64,000 bases of DNA from G965197555 sp965197555 (lineage in GTDB: Bacteria; Chloroflexota; Dehalococcoidia; Lucifugimonadales; UBA3495), in contig OZ240213.1 of NCBI GenBank assembly GCA_965197555.1, positions 1,178,001-1,242,000 of the forward strand, given 5' to 3'. How positions within the stretch are numbered: the first letter of the stretch is position 1; each line of letters begins with the position of its first letter. The position numbers were made by a program, and so were the translations under genes. Below the pieces are notes generated by a model. That model had not been told where the DNA came from and made no database searches. It was given only the letters and a program-made list of their open reading frames with translations. Shown here one piece after another: positions 23,353 to 31,800 of this stretch.

Positions 23353-24225
23353 TTGAGGCAACTCCATCCAGGCCAGCCCTTCCGCCTAGTCACAATCCTC
23401 CTTGTATTTAACCTGGCTTTGGTGGCAGCAGTCATAATGTTCTGGCCCCAGATAGAAAAGAAGTTTGTGTTCTTTCCCTCGGCAGATCTCGTGGATACTC
23501 TTGATCGGCTAGGCGTGGACCACGAGGACATATCGATAGTCACCGACGACGGCGTGGAGCTGCACGGCTGGTACATTCCCGGCTCCAGCGATTTTACCTG
23601 GCTTTGGTTCCACGGCAACGGCGGAAACATCAGCCATCGGGTTGATGAACTTGCCTTGATGCATCACCGCTTGGGGGTCAACCTCTTGATTATCGATTAT
23701 AGGGGCTACGGACGCAGCGCAGGGAAACCTTCTGAATCGGGGACCTATCAGGATGCCAGGGCTGCACTGCGGTATCTACAGCATGATAGGCAGGTGCCGC
23801 CCGGCAAAATGGTGTATTTCGGCCACTCTTTGGGGTCTGCCGTGGCAGTAGAATTAGCCGAGGCCCATCCGCCGGCAGGGTTGGTCCTGATTTCTCCATT
23901 TACTTCCATGAGAGATATGGCTCGGCTGTCGTTTCCATACCTACCACTGCTGGGTTGGTTAATTGGCGACAGGTACAATAGCCATGCCCGAATGGGTGGA
24001 ATCCACTCCGCCCTCCTTGTTATCCATGGTGACCAGGATGAGACCGTGCCTTGGTCCCAAGGCAAGAAACTCTTCGAAGCGGCCAACCAACCGAAATATT
24101 TTAATGTCCTATCAGGGACTGGCCATAATGATACTTACAGCAGCGGTGGAGAATCCTACTGGCGAGCCCTGGAAGACTTCCAGTCCCGGTTGCAAGGCCG
24201 GTTGGACGTAAGCCAGCCCCGTTGA
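23353..24225 (+). CDS. Alpha/beta hydrolase with N-terminal membrane anchor (BEM46/YfhR-like)
   Basis: A 290-residue protein with one N-terminal membrane helix (near 11-31, LVTILLVFNLALVAAVIMFW) and an alpha/beta hydrolase domain. The catalytic triad is readable as Ser159 in GHSLGS, Asp229 in HGDQDETVP and His258 in GTGHNDTY; FHGNGGN is the oxyanion loop. Such proteins are membrane-tethered esterases or peptidases with unknown natural substrates. TTG 23353 follows GGGAGGG by about 8 nt. It lies 90 bp upstream of the SelW-like gene on the same strand. Confidence 0.88.
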   Translation: MRQLHPGQPFRLVTILLVFNLALVAAVIMFWPQIEKKFVFFPSADLVDTLDRLGVDHEDISIVTDDGVELHGWYIPGSSDFTWLWFHGNGGNISHRVDELALMHHRLGVNLLIIDYRGYGRSAGKPSESGTYQDARAALRYLQHDRQVPPGKMVYFGHSLGSAVAVELAEAHPPAGLVLISPFTSMRDMARLSFPYLPLLGWLIGDRYNSHARMGGIHSALLVIHGDQDETVPWSQGKKLFEAANQPKYFNVLSGTGHNDTYSSGGESYWRALEDFQSRLQGRLDVSQPR

Positions 24226-24315
24226 CGAAACAGCCGCCTTCGGGGGGGACTATTGACACCGTAAGTCCGCCGCAAATATCATGCTGGTGCCCGTTATAGC
24301 CTTGGGAGGTGCGCC

Positions 24316-24579
24316 GTGGCTTCCGATAAAAAGATGGAACTGGAGATTCTGTATTGCCAGGATTGAGGTCATGCCCTTCGTGCCGCCTGGATGGCGGGAG
24401 AGGCGTTGAACCGGGCTGGTGAGCACATCGAAAACTTTAAGCTCACGCCCGGGCCCCACGGTAAATTCGATGTCATTCTCGACGGTGTTGTGGTGGCCGA
24501 CCATCGCCACGAACCCGACGCTCACATCTTCCCAGACCTACAGGACCTGATGAAAGCGATCAACAACCGCATTGGCTAG
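24316..24579 (+). CDS. SelW/Rdx-family selenoprotein candidate (CxxU), TGA recoded
   Basis: Starting at GTG 24316 (GGGAGGT 5 nt upstream), the frame reads ILYCQD-[TGA]-GHALRAAW and continues without another stop to TAG at 24577-24579, giving 87 residues with Sec at position 17. LEILYCxxU near the N-terminus, a long helix (RAAWMAGEALNRAG), FKLTPGPHGKFDVILDG and HIFPDLQDLMKAINNRIG at the end match the thioredoxin-like Rdx (SelT/SelW/SelH) family, whose redox motif is CxxC or CxxU at this place. A standard gene caller would report only a 62-residue fragment from 24391 without the active site. The protein probably acts as a thiol oxidoreductase. Confidence 0.8.
24364..24397 (+). promoter_or_regulatory. 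TGA (Sec) codon and bSECIS-like hairpin
   Basis: TGA is at 24364-24366. CCGCC (24383-24387) and GGCGG (24393-24397) form a stem with loop TGGAT (24388-24392). The loop starts 21 nt after the TGA and has G as its second base, both within the published description of bacterial SECIS elements. The stem is short, so confidence is moderate. Confidence 0.5.
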
Positions 24580-24657
24580 ATACAGGCGTTGACCGCGCAA
24601 TCGTCTCGGATACCAGGTTTTCGCTCCGGCCAGATTCAGCGGTCCCAAACGTAAATC

Positions 24658-24685
24658 GGACCCCCAAATCATCAGTTGGGGGTCC
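24658..24685. terminator. Hairpin terminator after the SelW-like gene
   Basis: GGACCCCCAA (24658-24667) and TTGGGGGTCC (24676-24685) make a perfect 10-bp stem with an 8-nt loop. It lies between the plus-strand SelW-like gene and the minus-strand gene ending at 24791, so it probably serves both directions. Confidence 0.7.
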
Positions 24686-24790
24686 CGATGAGCCTTACGG
24701 GTTACTCGGGTCTTTGCCTCGTACTCTCTATGGCAACGGAGCGCGCTTCCTAGCCCGTATATCCCGAATTAGATACCTGAAGCTACTTAG

Positions 24791-24985
24791 CTAGAGTTCC
24801 TCGGCATAGTCTAAATTGTGTAGGTATTTGCTGCCGACTCCGTCGCCTTCCACTATCACCACCTCGTGAACGTGGTGGTCGGTCGACTCTATATATTGGG
24901 TGACCCCGGTGGTTTCAACGACGAGTCCCGCCCTGGTCTTGAAACGCTTACCAGATTCTATGCTTGCCATTTCCGTGTAGGCCAA
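24791..24985 (-). CDS. Small protein, unknown function
   Basis: A 64-residue, probably beta-rich protein (KTRAGLVVETTGVTQYIE, HHVHEVVIVEGDGVGSKYL). AAGGGGG 8 nt upstream supports TTG at 24985; ATG at 24970 and TTG at 25003 are alternatives. I recognise no family. The about 200 bp upstream to 25184 contain nothing further that I can identify. Confidence 0.45.
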   Translation of the reverse strand: MAYTEMASIESGKRFKTRAGLVVETTGVTQYIESTDHHVHEVVIVEGDGVGSKYLHNLDYAEEL

Positions 24986-25184
24986 CGCAATGTCCCCCTT
25001 CAAAATTTTGGGCGTAGTAGTCCCCGTGGAACTTGTCCTTCAGGGCACTGAAGCCGGACCAATCAACCACAGCAGTCTACAAATCTAGTTGCCCCGCGTC
25101 AAGCAGAAATACTATCCTGTGATGTCAAGGTAGCGGTGAATCGACGGTTCTACGATCGCCCGCGGGTTATCAATGTGTGCTCCG

Positions 25185-25478
25185 TCACACTCCTGAAATT
25201 ATTTCAGTATCGTAGTCCAGCAGCTCCAGGTCGCCCCTGAATGCCTCAACGAAGGACACAACCTTGGAAAGCATCTCATTGGCGTGACCCGAATCGTTGC
25301 TTAAACAGCAGACTCCGATGGTGAGCCGCTGCCAAAGGTCTTGGTCTTCAACTTCCGCAACTGCCACATTGAACTGGTTTCTGATCCGTGTAGTCAAAGA
25401 CCGGGACACTTGGCGCTTGCGCTTCAAGCTGTTGGATTCTGGAAGATGCACCATCAGCCGACAGATTCCGACGTGCAT
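25185..25478 (-). CDS. DUF503 (YlxP-like) protein
   Basis: A 97-residue protein starting MHVGICRLMVHLPESNSLKRKRQVSRSL, the DUF503 signature (small alpha/beta protein, YlxP of Bacillus, usually near ribosome-maturation genes). AAGGAGGG is about 5 nt before ATG 25478, so the longer frame to 25499 is not used. It is divergent from rex. Molecular function is not established. Confidence 0.85.
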   Translation of the reverse strand: MHVGICRLMVHLPESNSLKRKRQVSRSLTTRIRNQFNVAVAEVEDQDLWQRLTIGVCCLSNDSGHANEMLSKVVSFVEAFRGDLELLDYDTEIISGV

Positions 25479-25542
25479 AGCACCCTCCTTGGGGTTCAAT
25501 GATGACGCCTGGGGATTCTTGTAGTGGCTCTTAACGGATTTC

Positions 25543-25571
25543 TTGACTCTTTAAAAGAATTACTTTATAGA
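25543..25571 (+). promoter_or_regulatory. Sigma-70-type promoter upstream of rex
   Basis: TTGACT (25543-25548), 17-bp spacer, TATAGA (25566-25571), in a clearly AT-rich stretch of the DUF503/rex divergent intergenic region, about 120 bp before the rex ATG. Confidence 0.6.
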
Positions 25572-25693
25572 TTATAAACGTAACCCTGCGAACCGGGACT
25601 AACCGGCTCTGCTTTATTCGGTTCACCGAAGCCCTCACCCGGTAGCCAGTCTTTGTCGCGTCAGCTAGACGTAGTCTGGTATCAGGAAATTAG

Positions 25694-26347
25694 ATGTCGA
25701 GTAGCTCATCCTCCCCACAGCCAGGCCGGTATGATGTTCCGGAAGTGGTGGTGTCTCGATTACCTCAGTACGTGCGAGTTTTGGCCCGCTTGTTACAGGA
25801 GGGCGCCGACGTAGTCAGTTCCCAGCAACTGGGTGAGCAACTCCAGGTGACGCCGGCCCAGATTAGAAAGGATTTGAGCTACTTCGGCCGGTTTGGCAAG
25901 CAAGGAAGGGGCTACAGCGTTCGCCACTTGTTGGACGGGTTAAGACAGATATTGGGCCTTAACTCTTACTGGAACGTGGCGGTAGTCGGTGTGGGGCGCC
26001 TGGGGAGGGCGATCTTGAGCTACCCTGGTTTCACGCCGGACGGGTTTCGATTGGTGGCCGCTTTTGACTCGGACCCGGGGGTGGTAGGTGAGCAGATAGC
26101 TGGACTGACGGTCCAATCCATAGACCGGCTCAACAAAGTTGTAAGCGGCGAACAGATCAGCATCGCCATTGTGGCCGTTCCCGTCACTCACACCCAGGAC
26201 GTCATCGACCGGTTAGTGGAGTCCGGGGTCCGTGCCATTCTGAACTATGCCCCGATAGCTCCGCAGGTACAGCCGGGGGTTAGGATTCGAAACATCGACC
26301 CGGTCCTGGCATTGCAGTCCATGACTTATTACTTGACCGACGGTTGA
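25694..26347 (+). CDS. rex: Rex, redox-sensing transcriptional repressor
   Basis: A 217-residue protein. The N-terminal winged helix (residues about 15-85: SRLPQYVRVLARLLQEGADV, then SSQQLGEQLQVTPAQIRKDLSYFGRFGKQGRGY) is the Rex DNA-binding domain, followed by a Rossmann domain with VVGVGRLGRAI that senses NADH/NAD+. Rex represses respiratory and fermentative genes when NAD+ is high. The gene ends 42 bp from the convergent end of the ATP synthase operon. A Ser-rich 10-residue leader precedes the domain. Confidence 0.97.
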   Translation: MSSSSSSPQPGRYDVPEVVVSRLPQYVRVLARLLQEGADVVSSQQLGEQLQVTPAQIRKDLSYFGRFGKQGRGYSVRHLLDGLRQILGLNSYWNVAVVGVGRLGRAILSYPGFTPDGFRLVAAFDSDPGVVGEQIAGLTVQSIDRLNKVVSGEQISIAIVAVPVTHTQDVIDRLVESGVRAILNYAPIAPQVQPGVRIRNIDPVLALQSMTYYLTDG

Positions 26348-26389
26348 CGCTTCGGCTGCTCTTCCGCTTAGGGTCTACACAGTTGGGCA

Positions 26390-26839
26390 TTACGAGGATG
26401 ACGAAGTACCCCCCACCGGAGTTGGCGGAACCCGGGTCCGCCTCCTGCGGGCCACGTTCAAGCGGACCTCAGCTCGCCGAACCGAGCCCACCGCCCGCTC
26501 TAGTTGCAGGTCGGAGGCTTGGTTGGTGATTCGGTCTCTAGCCCGCTGCACTGCCACTTGGGCTCGTTCTTCATCTATTTCATCCGAGTGCTCGCACGCG
26601 TCGGCGAGGATGGTTACTTTGTTGCCGATGACCTCCATATAACCACCGGAAACAGAGAGGTAGGAATCGGTCCCTTCCTTACGGACCAGTATCTCCCCGG
26701 GTTGAAGGATGGTCATAAGCGGCGCATGGTGGGGTAAAATCCCCAGTTGTCCGTCCATACCCGGGGCTACCACCATCTCCACCTCATCCTGATAGACTTG
26801 GCGCTCCGCGGTGATTATTTCTAGAGACATGGTAGCCAT
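26390..26839 (-). CDS. atpC: ATP synthase F1 epsilon subunit
   Basis: A 149-residue protein: beta-sandwich start SLEIITAERQVYQDEVEMVVAPGMDGQLGILPHHAPL, GGYMEVIGNKVTILADACE, then the two-helix C-terminal domain. The tail is longer than usual, ending in an Arg-rich and Ser-rich stretch (RRRRTRVPP...TSSSS). It couples rotor to catalytic head and can inhibit ATP hydrolysis. It lies 8 nt after atpD at the operon end. Confidence 0.97.
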   Translation of the reverse strand: MATMSLEIITAERQVYQDEVEMVVAPGMDGQLGILPHHAPLMTILQPGEILVRKEGTDSYLSVSGGYMEVIGNKVTILADACEHSDEIDEERAQVAVQRARDRITNQASDLQLERAVGSVRRAEVRLNVARRRRTRVPPTPVGGTSSSS

Positions 26840-26847
26840 TGCTGTTA

Positions 26848-28248
26848 CTAAGCCTCTCCCCTGATTTGCTGGGCTTTTTCCATCGCTTCGTCGATGGTCC
26901 CTACCATGTAGAACGCTTGCTCCGGGACATCGTCGTGCTTTCCTTCCAGGATCTCCGCGAAACCCCGCACTGTCTCCCTGACAGGTACGTACTTTCCGGG
27001 TTGGTTAGTAAAGCCCTCGGCCACAAAGAAGGGCTGGGTTAGATATCTTTGTATCTTCCGGGCTCTGAAGACAGTCTGCTTGTCCTCCTCAGACAGCTCC
27101 TCAATACCAAGAATAGCAATGATATCTTGCAAGTCTTTGTACCGCTGTAATACTTGCTGCACCCCCCGGGCCAGAGCGTAATGCTCTTCGCCGACGATTC
27201 TTGGCTCTAGAATCCTAGAGTATGATGCCAGCGGATCAACCGCGGGGTACAACCCCTGGGCCGACAGGGCCCTCTCCAGCGACACTACACCATCCAGGTG
27301 GCCGAAGGTAGTGACGATACCGGGGTCGGTGTAGTCGTCGGCCGGGACATAGATCGCCTGAAACGATGTAATCGACCCAGCCTTAGTGGAAGTGATCCTC
27401 TCCTGTAGCGCTCCCATCTCTGTGCTGAGAGTCGGCTGATAGCCCACCGCTGATGGCATCCGGCCCAGCAGCGCCGATACTTCCATTCCTGCCAGGATGT
27501 AGCGGTATATGTTATCGATAAACAGCAATACGTCCTGGTGTTCTACGTCACGGAAATACTCCGACATGGTCAAACCTGTCAGGCCGACCCTGGCGCGCAC
27601 TCCGGGGGTTTCATTCATCTGGCCGAACACCAATACGGTGCTGTCCAGCACTCCCGAAGACTGCATCTCGTGCCAGAGGTCGTTACCCTCCCGTGATCGT
27701 TCGCCCACACCAGCGAACACTGAAACCCCCTGGTGAACTGCTCCAATGTTTCTTATCAGCTCCTGGATTATGACCGTCTTGCCCACTCCAGCGCCGCCAT
27801 AGGCCCCTATCTTGCCGCCCTTCATGAAGGGGGTGATCAAGTCAAATACCTTGATCCCGGTTTCAAGGATCTCGATAGACGGGTTTTGGTCGTCGAAGGC
27901 AGGCGGGTCACGGTGAATCGGCCAATGCTGGCCGGCCTCCACCGGACCCAGGTTGTCCAGCGGAGTTCCTGTAACATCGAACAAGCGGCCCAGGGTCTCC
28001 GGTCCCACGGGAACTGTGACTCTCTGGCCTGTATCTGTAATATCCGTTCCTCGGGCCAGCCCCTCCGTCGCACCCAGGGCCAGGCAACGGACCCAGTTGT
28101 TGCCTATGTGCTGCTGCACTTCCAGGACCAAACGTTCCCCGGAATTGTCCAGCTCAAGGGCGTCGTAAATGTTTGGTAGCTGGTCCGGCGGAAACTCGGC
28201 GTCCACGACCGTACCGATTACTTGAACAACCTTACCGTTTGCCATCAT
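26848..28248 (-). CDS. atpD: ATP synthase F1 beta subunit
   Basis: A 466-residue catalytic subunit with P-loop GGAGVGKTVI (near 157), the GERSREGNDLWHEM catalytic-Glu region, and ADDYTDPGIVTTFGHLD. Two adjacent ATGs (28248 and 28245) follow CGGGAG; either could be used. It is separated from atpG by an inserted retropepsin-like gene. Confidence 0.98.
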   Translation of the reverse strand: MMANGKVVQVIGTVVDAEFPPDQLPNIYDALELDNSGERLVLEVQQHIGNNWVRCLALGATEGLARGTDITDTGQRVTVPVGPETLGRLFDVTGTPLDNLGPVEAGQHWPIHRDPPAFDDQNPSIEILETGIKVFDLITPFMKGGKIGAYGGAGVGKTVIIQELIRNIGAVHQGVSVFAGVGERSREGNDLWHEMQSSGVLDSTVLVFGQMNETPGVRARVGLTGLTMSEYFRDVEHQDVLLFIDNIYRYILAGMEVSALLGRMPSAVGYQPTLSTEMGALQERITSTKAGSITSFQAIYVPADDYTDPGIVTTFGHLDGVVSLERALSAQGLYPAVDPLASYSRILEPRIVGEEHYALARGVQQVLQRYKDLQDIIAILGIEELSEEDKQTVFRARKIQRYLTQPFFVAEGFTNQPGKYVPVRETVRGFAEILEGKHDDVPEQAFYMVGTIDEAMEKAQQIRGEA

Positions 28249-28276
28249 CTGCTCCCGCGGCCCTGGGCCGAGCCTC

Positions 28277-28651
28277 TCATAGCCTTAGACGCATCGCGTC
28301 GGGATCCATAGTGATTTCTTCATTTCCAGGACCCAACTGAATCTTCCATCGTTGCATCATATCCACGCCTATAATCATCTCCTCCCCAAGCTCCTCCACC
28401 ACAAATACAGTGAAGAAGACGGGTATATCTCCGACGGATATGTCTAAATTGACTGTCTCCTCCACCTGCAGAGTGCCTTTCCCGTCGGCCAACGTGAAAC
28501 GAAGAGGTGTGGGTGTGCGGCCAATGTTACTGACCCCCTGAGCCAGGTCCTTACGGAGGAATGTGGCACCAGCTCCTGTATCATACAGTGCCTGGACCGT
28601 AGTTCTGCCTTGATCACCGATAATTTGTGTCTCTCGTCGGATAATGCCCAA
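28277..28651 (-). CDS. Retropepsin-like aspartic protease-fold protein inside the atp operon
   Basis: A 124-residue single-domain protein with the active-site motif LYDTGAGATFL (D24) and a closing hydrophobic-hydrophobic-Gly segment (MIIGVDMMQRWKI), the layout of clan AA retropepsin-like proteins. TTG at 28651 is the start; GGAAGG is rather far upstream. It lies 6 nt after atpG and 28 nt before atpD on the same strand, so it must be cotranscribed with them. A protein of equal length with D24 in the same place is at 51090-51464. Whether it dimerises to an active protease is unknown; a role in ATP synthase assembly is only a speculation from position. Confidence 0.75.
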   Translation of the reverse strand: MGIIRRETQIIGDQGRTTVQALYDTGAGATFLRKDLAQGVSNIGRTPTPLRFTLADGKGTLQVEETVNLDISVGDIPVFFTVFVVEELGEEMIIGVDMMQRWKIQLGPGNEEITMDPDAMRLRL

Positions 28652-28657
28652 TTATTT

Positions 28658-29521
28658 TTAGCCTTCCAGCGCCGCCTGCGCCCCCACCAAGTCCAACAGC
28701 TCATTGGTGATGCTATCCTGCCTCAGCTTGTTCATATCCAGAGTCAGGTCATCAACAAGCTCGCTGGCGTTGTCGGTCGCATTGCGCATCGCCACCATGC
28801 GTGAGGACTGTTCGCTGGCGATGGACTCTAAGAGAGCGTGGTAGACTTCCATCTCCACGAATCTAGGAAGCAGGTTCCCCAGTACTGTTAGATTGTCCGG
28901 TTCGTAGATGTAGCCCACTCTTTCCTGGGCGGTCAGGTCGGCTGGGGTTACAGGCAATAATTGCTCGACCACTGGCTGCTGGCTTACTGTGGAGTTAAAT
29001 CGGGTGTAGGCCAGAAAAAACTGGTCTACCTCCCCGTCCGAAAAAGCGTCTGTCATCATATAGGAAATGGCTGTGGTGTCGGCCAACACCGGGCGCTCCG
29101 ACATGTCGGTAAACACCGCCTGAACGTCCTGTCCGTAACGGACCATGAAGTCCCGTCCCTTTCGCCCCACCACTATCATCCTGACGGGCACGGATTGGTC
29201 CAGCACGAACTGGGCGACCCGCCGGTTGAGGTTCGAATGCATGCCTCCGCACAAGCCCCTGTCCGGGCTGATCACCAGGACGCCGATTCGTTCCACTGCT
29301 CTGGACTGCAATAGGGGATGGACCGTATCTGTTTCGTCCCTGGGTTGGGCGGCCAAGTGGGCGATTACTTCCTGGATCTTTTGGGAAAATGGGCGACCCT
29401 GAGTCACAGCCTGCTGGGCTCTGCGCATTTTGGAGGCCGCAATCAGCGACATAGCGTTGGTCACCTTGCCGGTGTTTTCCACGCTTCGAATTCGGCGCCG
29501 GATGTCCCTTACACTGGGCAT
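28658..29521 (-). CDS. atpG: ATP synthase F1 gamma subunit
   Basis: A 287-residue central-stalk protein with the diagnostic ends PSVRDIRRRIRSVENTGKVTNAM and NATDNASELVDDLTLDMNKLRQ, and VISPDRGLCGGMHSNLNR. It rotates within the alpha3beta3 head. A 170-bp gap to atpA upstream contains no gene. Confidence 0.98.
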   Translation of the reverse strand: MPSVRDIRRRIRSVENTGKVTNAMSLIAASKMRRAQQAVTQGRPFSQKIQEVIAHLAAQPRDETDTVHPLLQSRAVERIGVLVISPDRGLCGGMHSNLNRRVAQFVLDQSVPVRMIVVGRKGRDFMVRYGQDVQAVFTDMSERPVLADTTAISYMMTDAFSDGEVDQFFLAYTRFNSTVSQQPVVEQLLPVTPADLTAQERVGYIYEPDNLTVLGNLLPRFVEMEVYHALLESIASEQSSRMVAMRNATDNASELVDDLTLDMNKLRQDSITNELLDLVGAQAALEG

Positions 29522-29691
29522 TGTTATACTTTCATAGAGGCGGCAACATCGGAGTCACCGCTGGCATATTGCACGGGGCGAAATCCCTGGTCAGTCTTGA
29601 CGAATTGCGGAACCTTCGGTAGGTCTACAGAGCCTCCCATCAAGCCGGTCAGCCGCACAACGAGTATTGGCATCCCCTTAAGGTCTAGGCT

Positions 29692-31203
29692 TTAAGTGGC
29701 CATGGTGGACTTGAAGCTGTTTATGGCTTCAGTAAGCTGCGCCTCGATCTCTGGGGTTAGATCACCCGTTGAGGCAATGGACTCAAGAACGTCGGGGTGG
29801 CTGCTGGACATGTAGCGGAGCAACCCTTCCTGGAAGGGGCCGCAGCGGTCCAAAGGCAGGTCTTCGATAAGGCCGGCGTTCACCGCGAACAAAACAGTCA
29901 CTTCTTGGGCCAGGGAGAAGGGTTGATATTGGGGTTGCTTCAGCACCTCGGTCGCCAGTTGGCCTCTAGCCAACTGGGCCCGAGTGGCAGCGTCCAGATC
30001 CGCGGTCCCGAACTGGGCGAATGTAGCCAGCTCCCGGTATTGAGCCAAGTCCAAACGAAGACTGCCAGCCACTCGGCGAATGGCCCGAGTTTGAGCGGCG
30101 CCACCTACGCGGGAAACCGAAAGACCTACATTTACCGCAGGGCGGATACCGGCGTTGAATAGCTCGGGCTCCAGATAGATCTGCCCGTCGGTGATTGATA
30201 TGACGTTGGTTGGGATATAAGCGGAAACGTCACCCGCTTGGGTCTCGATTATAGGTAGGGCAGTGATAGAACCCCCACCATGCTCCTCGTCCAGCTTGGC
30301 CGACCGCTCCAGCAAGCGACTATGCAGGTAGAAAATATCTCCCGGATATGCTTCCCGTCCGGCGGGTCTGCGCAATAGTAATGACATTTGCCGGTAGGCC
30401 CAGGCGTGCTTGGTCAGGTCGTCATAGATAATTAGGACCTCTTTGCCTTGGTCCATGAACTCTTCGGCCATGGCGCAGCCAGCGTAGGGTGCAATGTACT
30501 GGAGCGGGGCCGATTCCGAAGCACCAGCATTGACTATTATGGTATGGCCCATGGCGTCGTTCTCTTCCAGGGAGCCTACCACCTGGGCCACTTTGCCCTG
30601 CTTCTGGCCAATGGCAACGTAAATGCAGATTAAGTCTCCGCCCTTCTGATTGATGATGGTATCCAAGGCAATGGCGGTTTTGCCCGTCGACCGGTCGCCG
30701 ATGATCAGTTCCCGCTGGCCGCGGCCAATGGGTATCATAGCGTCGATGGCTTTGATTCCGGTCTGGACCGGAGTGTCTACCGACTGCCGGACCACCACGT
30801 TGGGAGCAATTCTCTCTATGGGCCGCGTAGCGGAGGTATTGACGGGCCCTTTACCGTCGAGAGGCCGACCCAGGGGATCAACCACCCGTCCCGTGAGGCC
30901 TTCGCCCACCGGGACCTCGATTATCCTGCCGGTGGAGCGGACCCGGTCCCCTTCCTTTACAGCGTTGGGGTCTCCCAGGATAGCTGCTCCCACCAGGTCC
31001 GATTCCAGGTTTAGAGCCAGCCCAAGAATGTCTTTACCAAAATCCAGAAGCTCATTGGACCTGACGCCTTGGAGCCCTTGGATACTGGCGATGCCGTCTC
31101 CGACTTGGACCACGGTACCCACGTCCACCAGGCTTAGATCACCGCCAAATTCTTCGATCTGACGCTTGATTAAGGATACGATTTCTTGCCCTCTGATCGC
31201 CAT
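29692..31203 (-). CDS. atpA: ATP synthase F1 alpha subunit
   Basis: A 503-residue protein with P-loop GDRSTGKTAIALDTI (the usual GDRQTGKT with Q to S), AMAEEFMDQGKEVLIIYDDLTKHAWAYRQ and SVSRVGGAAQTRAIRRVAGSLR. This is the non-catalytic nucleotide-binding subunit. It lies 37 bp after atpH. Confidence 0.98.
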   Translation of the reverse strand: MAIRGQEIVSLIKRQIEEFGGDLSLVDVGTVVQVGDGIASIQGLQGVRSNELLDFGKDILGLALNLESDLVGAAILGDPNAVKEGDRVRSTGRIIEVPVGEGLTGRVVDPLGRPLDGKGPVNTSATRPIERIAPNVVVRQSVDTPVQTGIKAIDAMIPIGRGQRELIIGDRSTGKTAIALDTIINQKGGDLICIYVAIGQKQGKVAQVVGSLEENDAMGHTIIVNAGASESAPLQYIAPYAGCAMAEEFMDQGKEVLIIYDDLTKHAWAYRQMSLLLRRPAGREAYPGDIFYLHSRLLERSAKLDEEHGGGSITALPIIETQAGDVSAYIPTNVISITDGQIYLEPELFNAGIRPAVNVGLSVSRVGGAAQTRAIRRVAGSLRLDLAQYRELATFAQFGTADLDAATRAQLARGQLATEVLKQPQYQPFSLAQEVTVLFAVNAGLIEDLPLDRCGPFQEGLLRYMSSSHPDVLESIASTGDLTPEIEAQLTEAINSFKSTMAT

Positions 31204-31240
31204 CGGTGACTCTCCTAGCTAGCGGTCTTTGGATAGCAGT

Positions 31241-31792
31241 CTAAGTAGAGGTGATCAATACCTCGGTGTGCATCTGGTTCCGGAGCGCGTCCAAGCGGGA
31301 CCGTGTGCTGCCATCCAACAACTGGTCGCCTATTTGGACTACAATGCCACCCAAGAGTGTTTCGTCTACTTGGGTAGAGACGACGACGTCCTTGCCGATC
31401 AGATTGCTCACAAAAGCACTTACGCGGTCCAACTCTTGCTGCTCCAGTTGCACCGCCGATGTTACTTCGACTCGCTGAATTCCCCGGTGATCGTCGAGTA
31501 ATTCCCGGTAGGCCTCTGATACACCGCCGATCGCGTTAGACGTGCCTTTGCTGACTAGGACGTTCAATAAGTTTCGCACCAAGAGATCGATATCCCCGAG
31601 CACTTCACCAATGGCTTTATATTTGGCATCGATCGGGACCTCGGCATGGTCAAGAAACGCGCTGAACTCCTCGTCTTCCAGCACTTGCCTGGCGAAGTCC
31701 AGGTCATCGGCCCATTGATCGAGGCGATCGCGCTCCAAGGCCAACTCGAATATGGCCTGGGCATACCGTTTTCCTGAAGTTCTTACCGGCAC
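31241..31792 (-). CDS. atpH: ATP synthase F1 delta subunit (OSCP)
   Basis: A 183-residue protein with RYAQAIFELALERDRLDQW at the N-terminus and the C-terminal signature DETLLGGIVVQIGDQLLDGSTRSRLDALR. It joins the peripheral stalk to the F1 head. It is 8 nt downstream of atpF. Confidence 0.97.
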   Translation of the reverse strand: MPVRTSGKRYAQAIFELALERDRLDQWADDLDFARQVLEDEEFSAFLDHAEVPIDAKYKAIGEVLGDIDLLVRNLLNVLVSKGTSNAIGGVSEAYRELLDDHRGIQRVEVTSAVQLEQQELDRVSAFVSNLIGKDVVVSTQVDETLLGGIVVQIGDQLLDGSTRSRLDALRNQMHTEVLITST

Positions 31793-31800
31793 TTACTATC

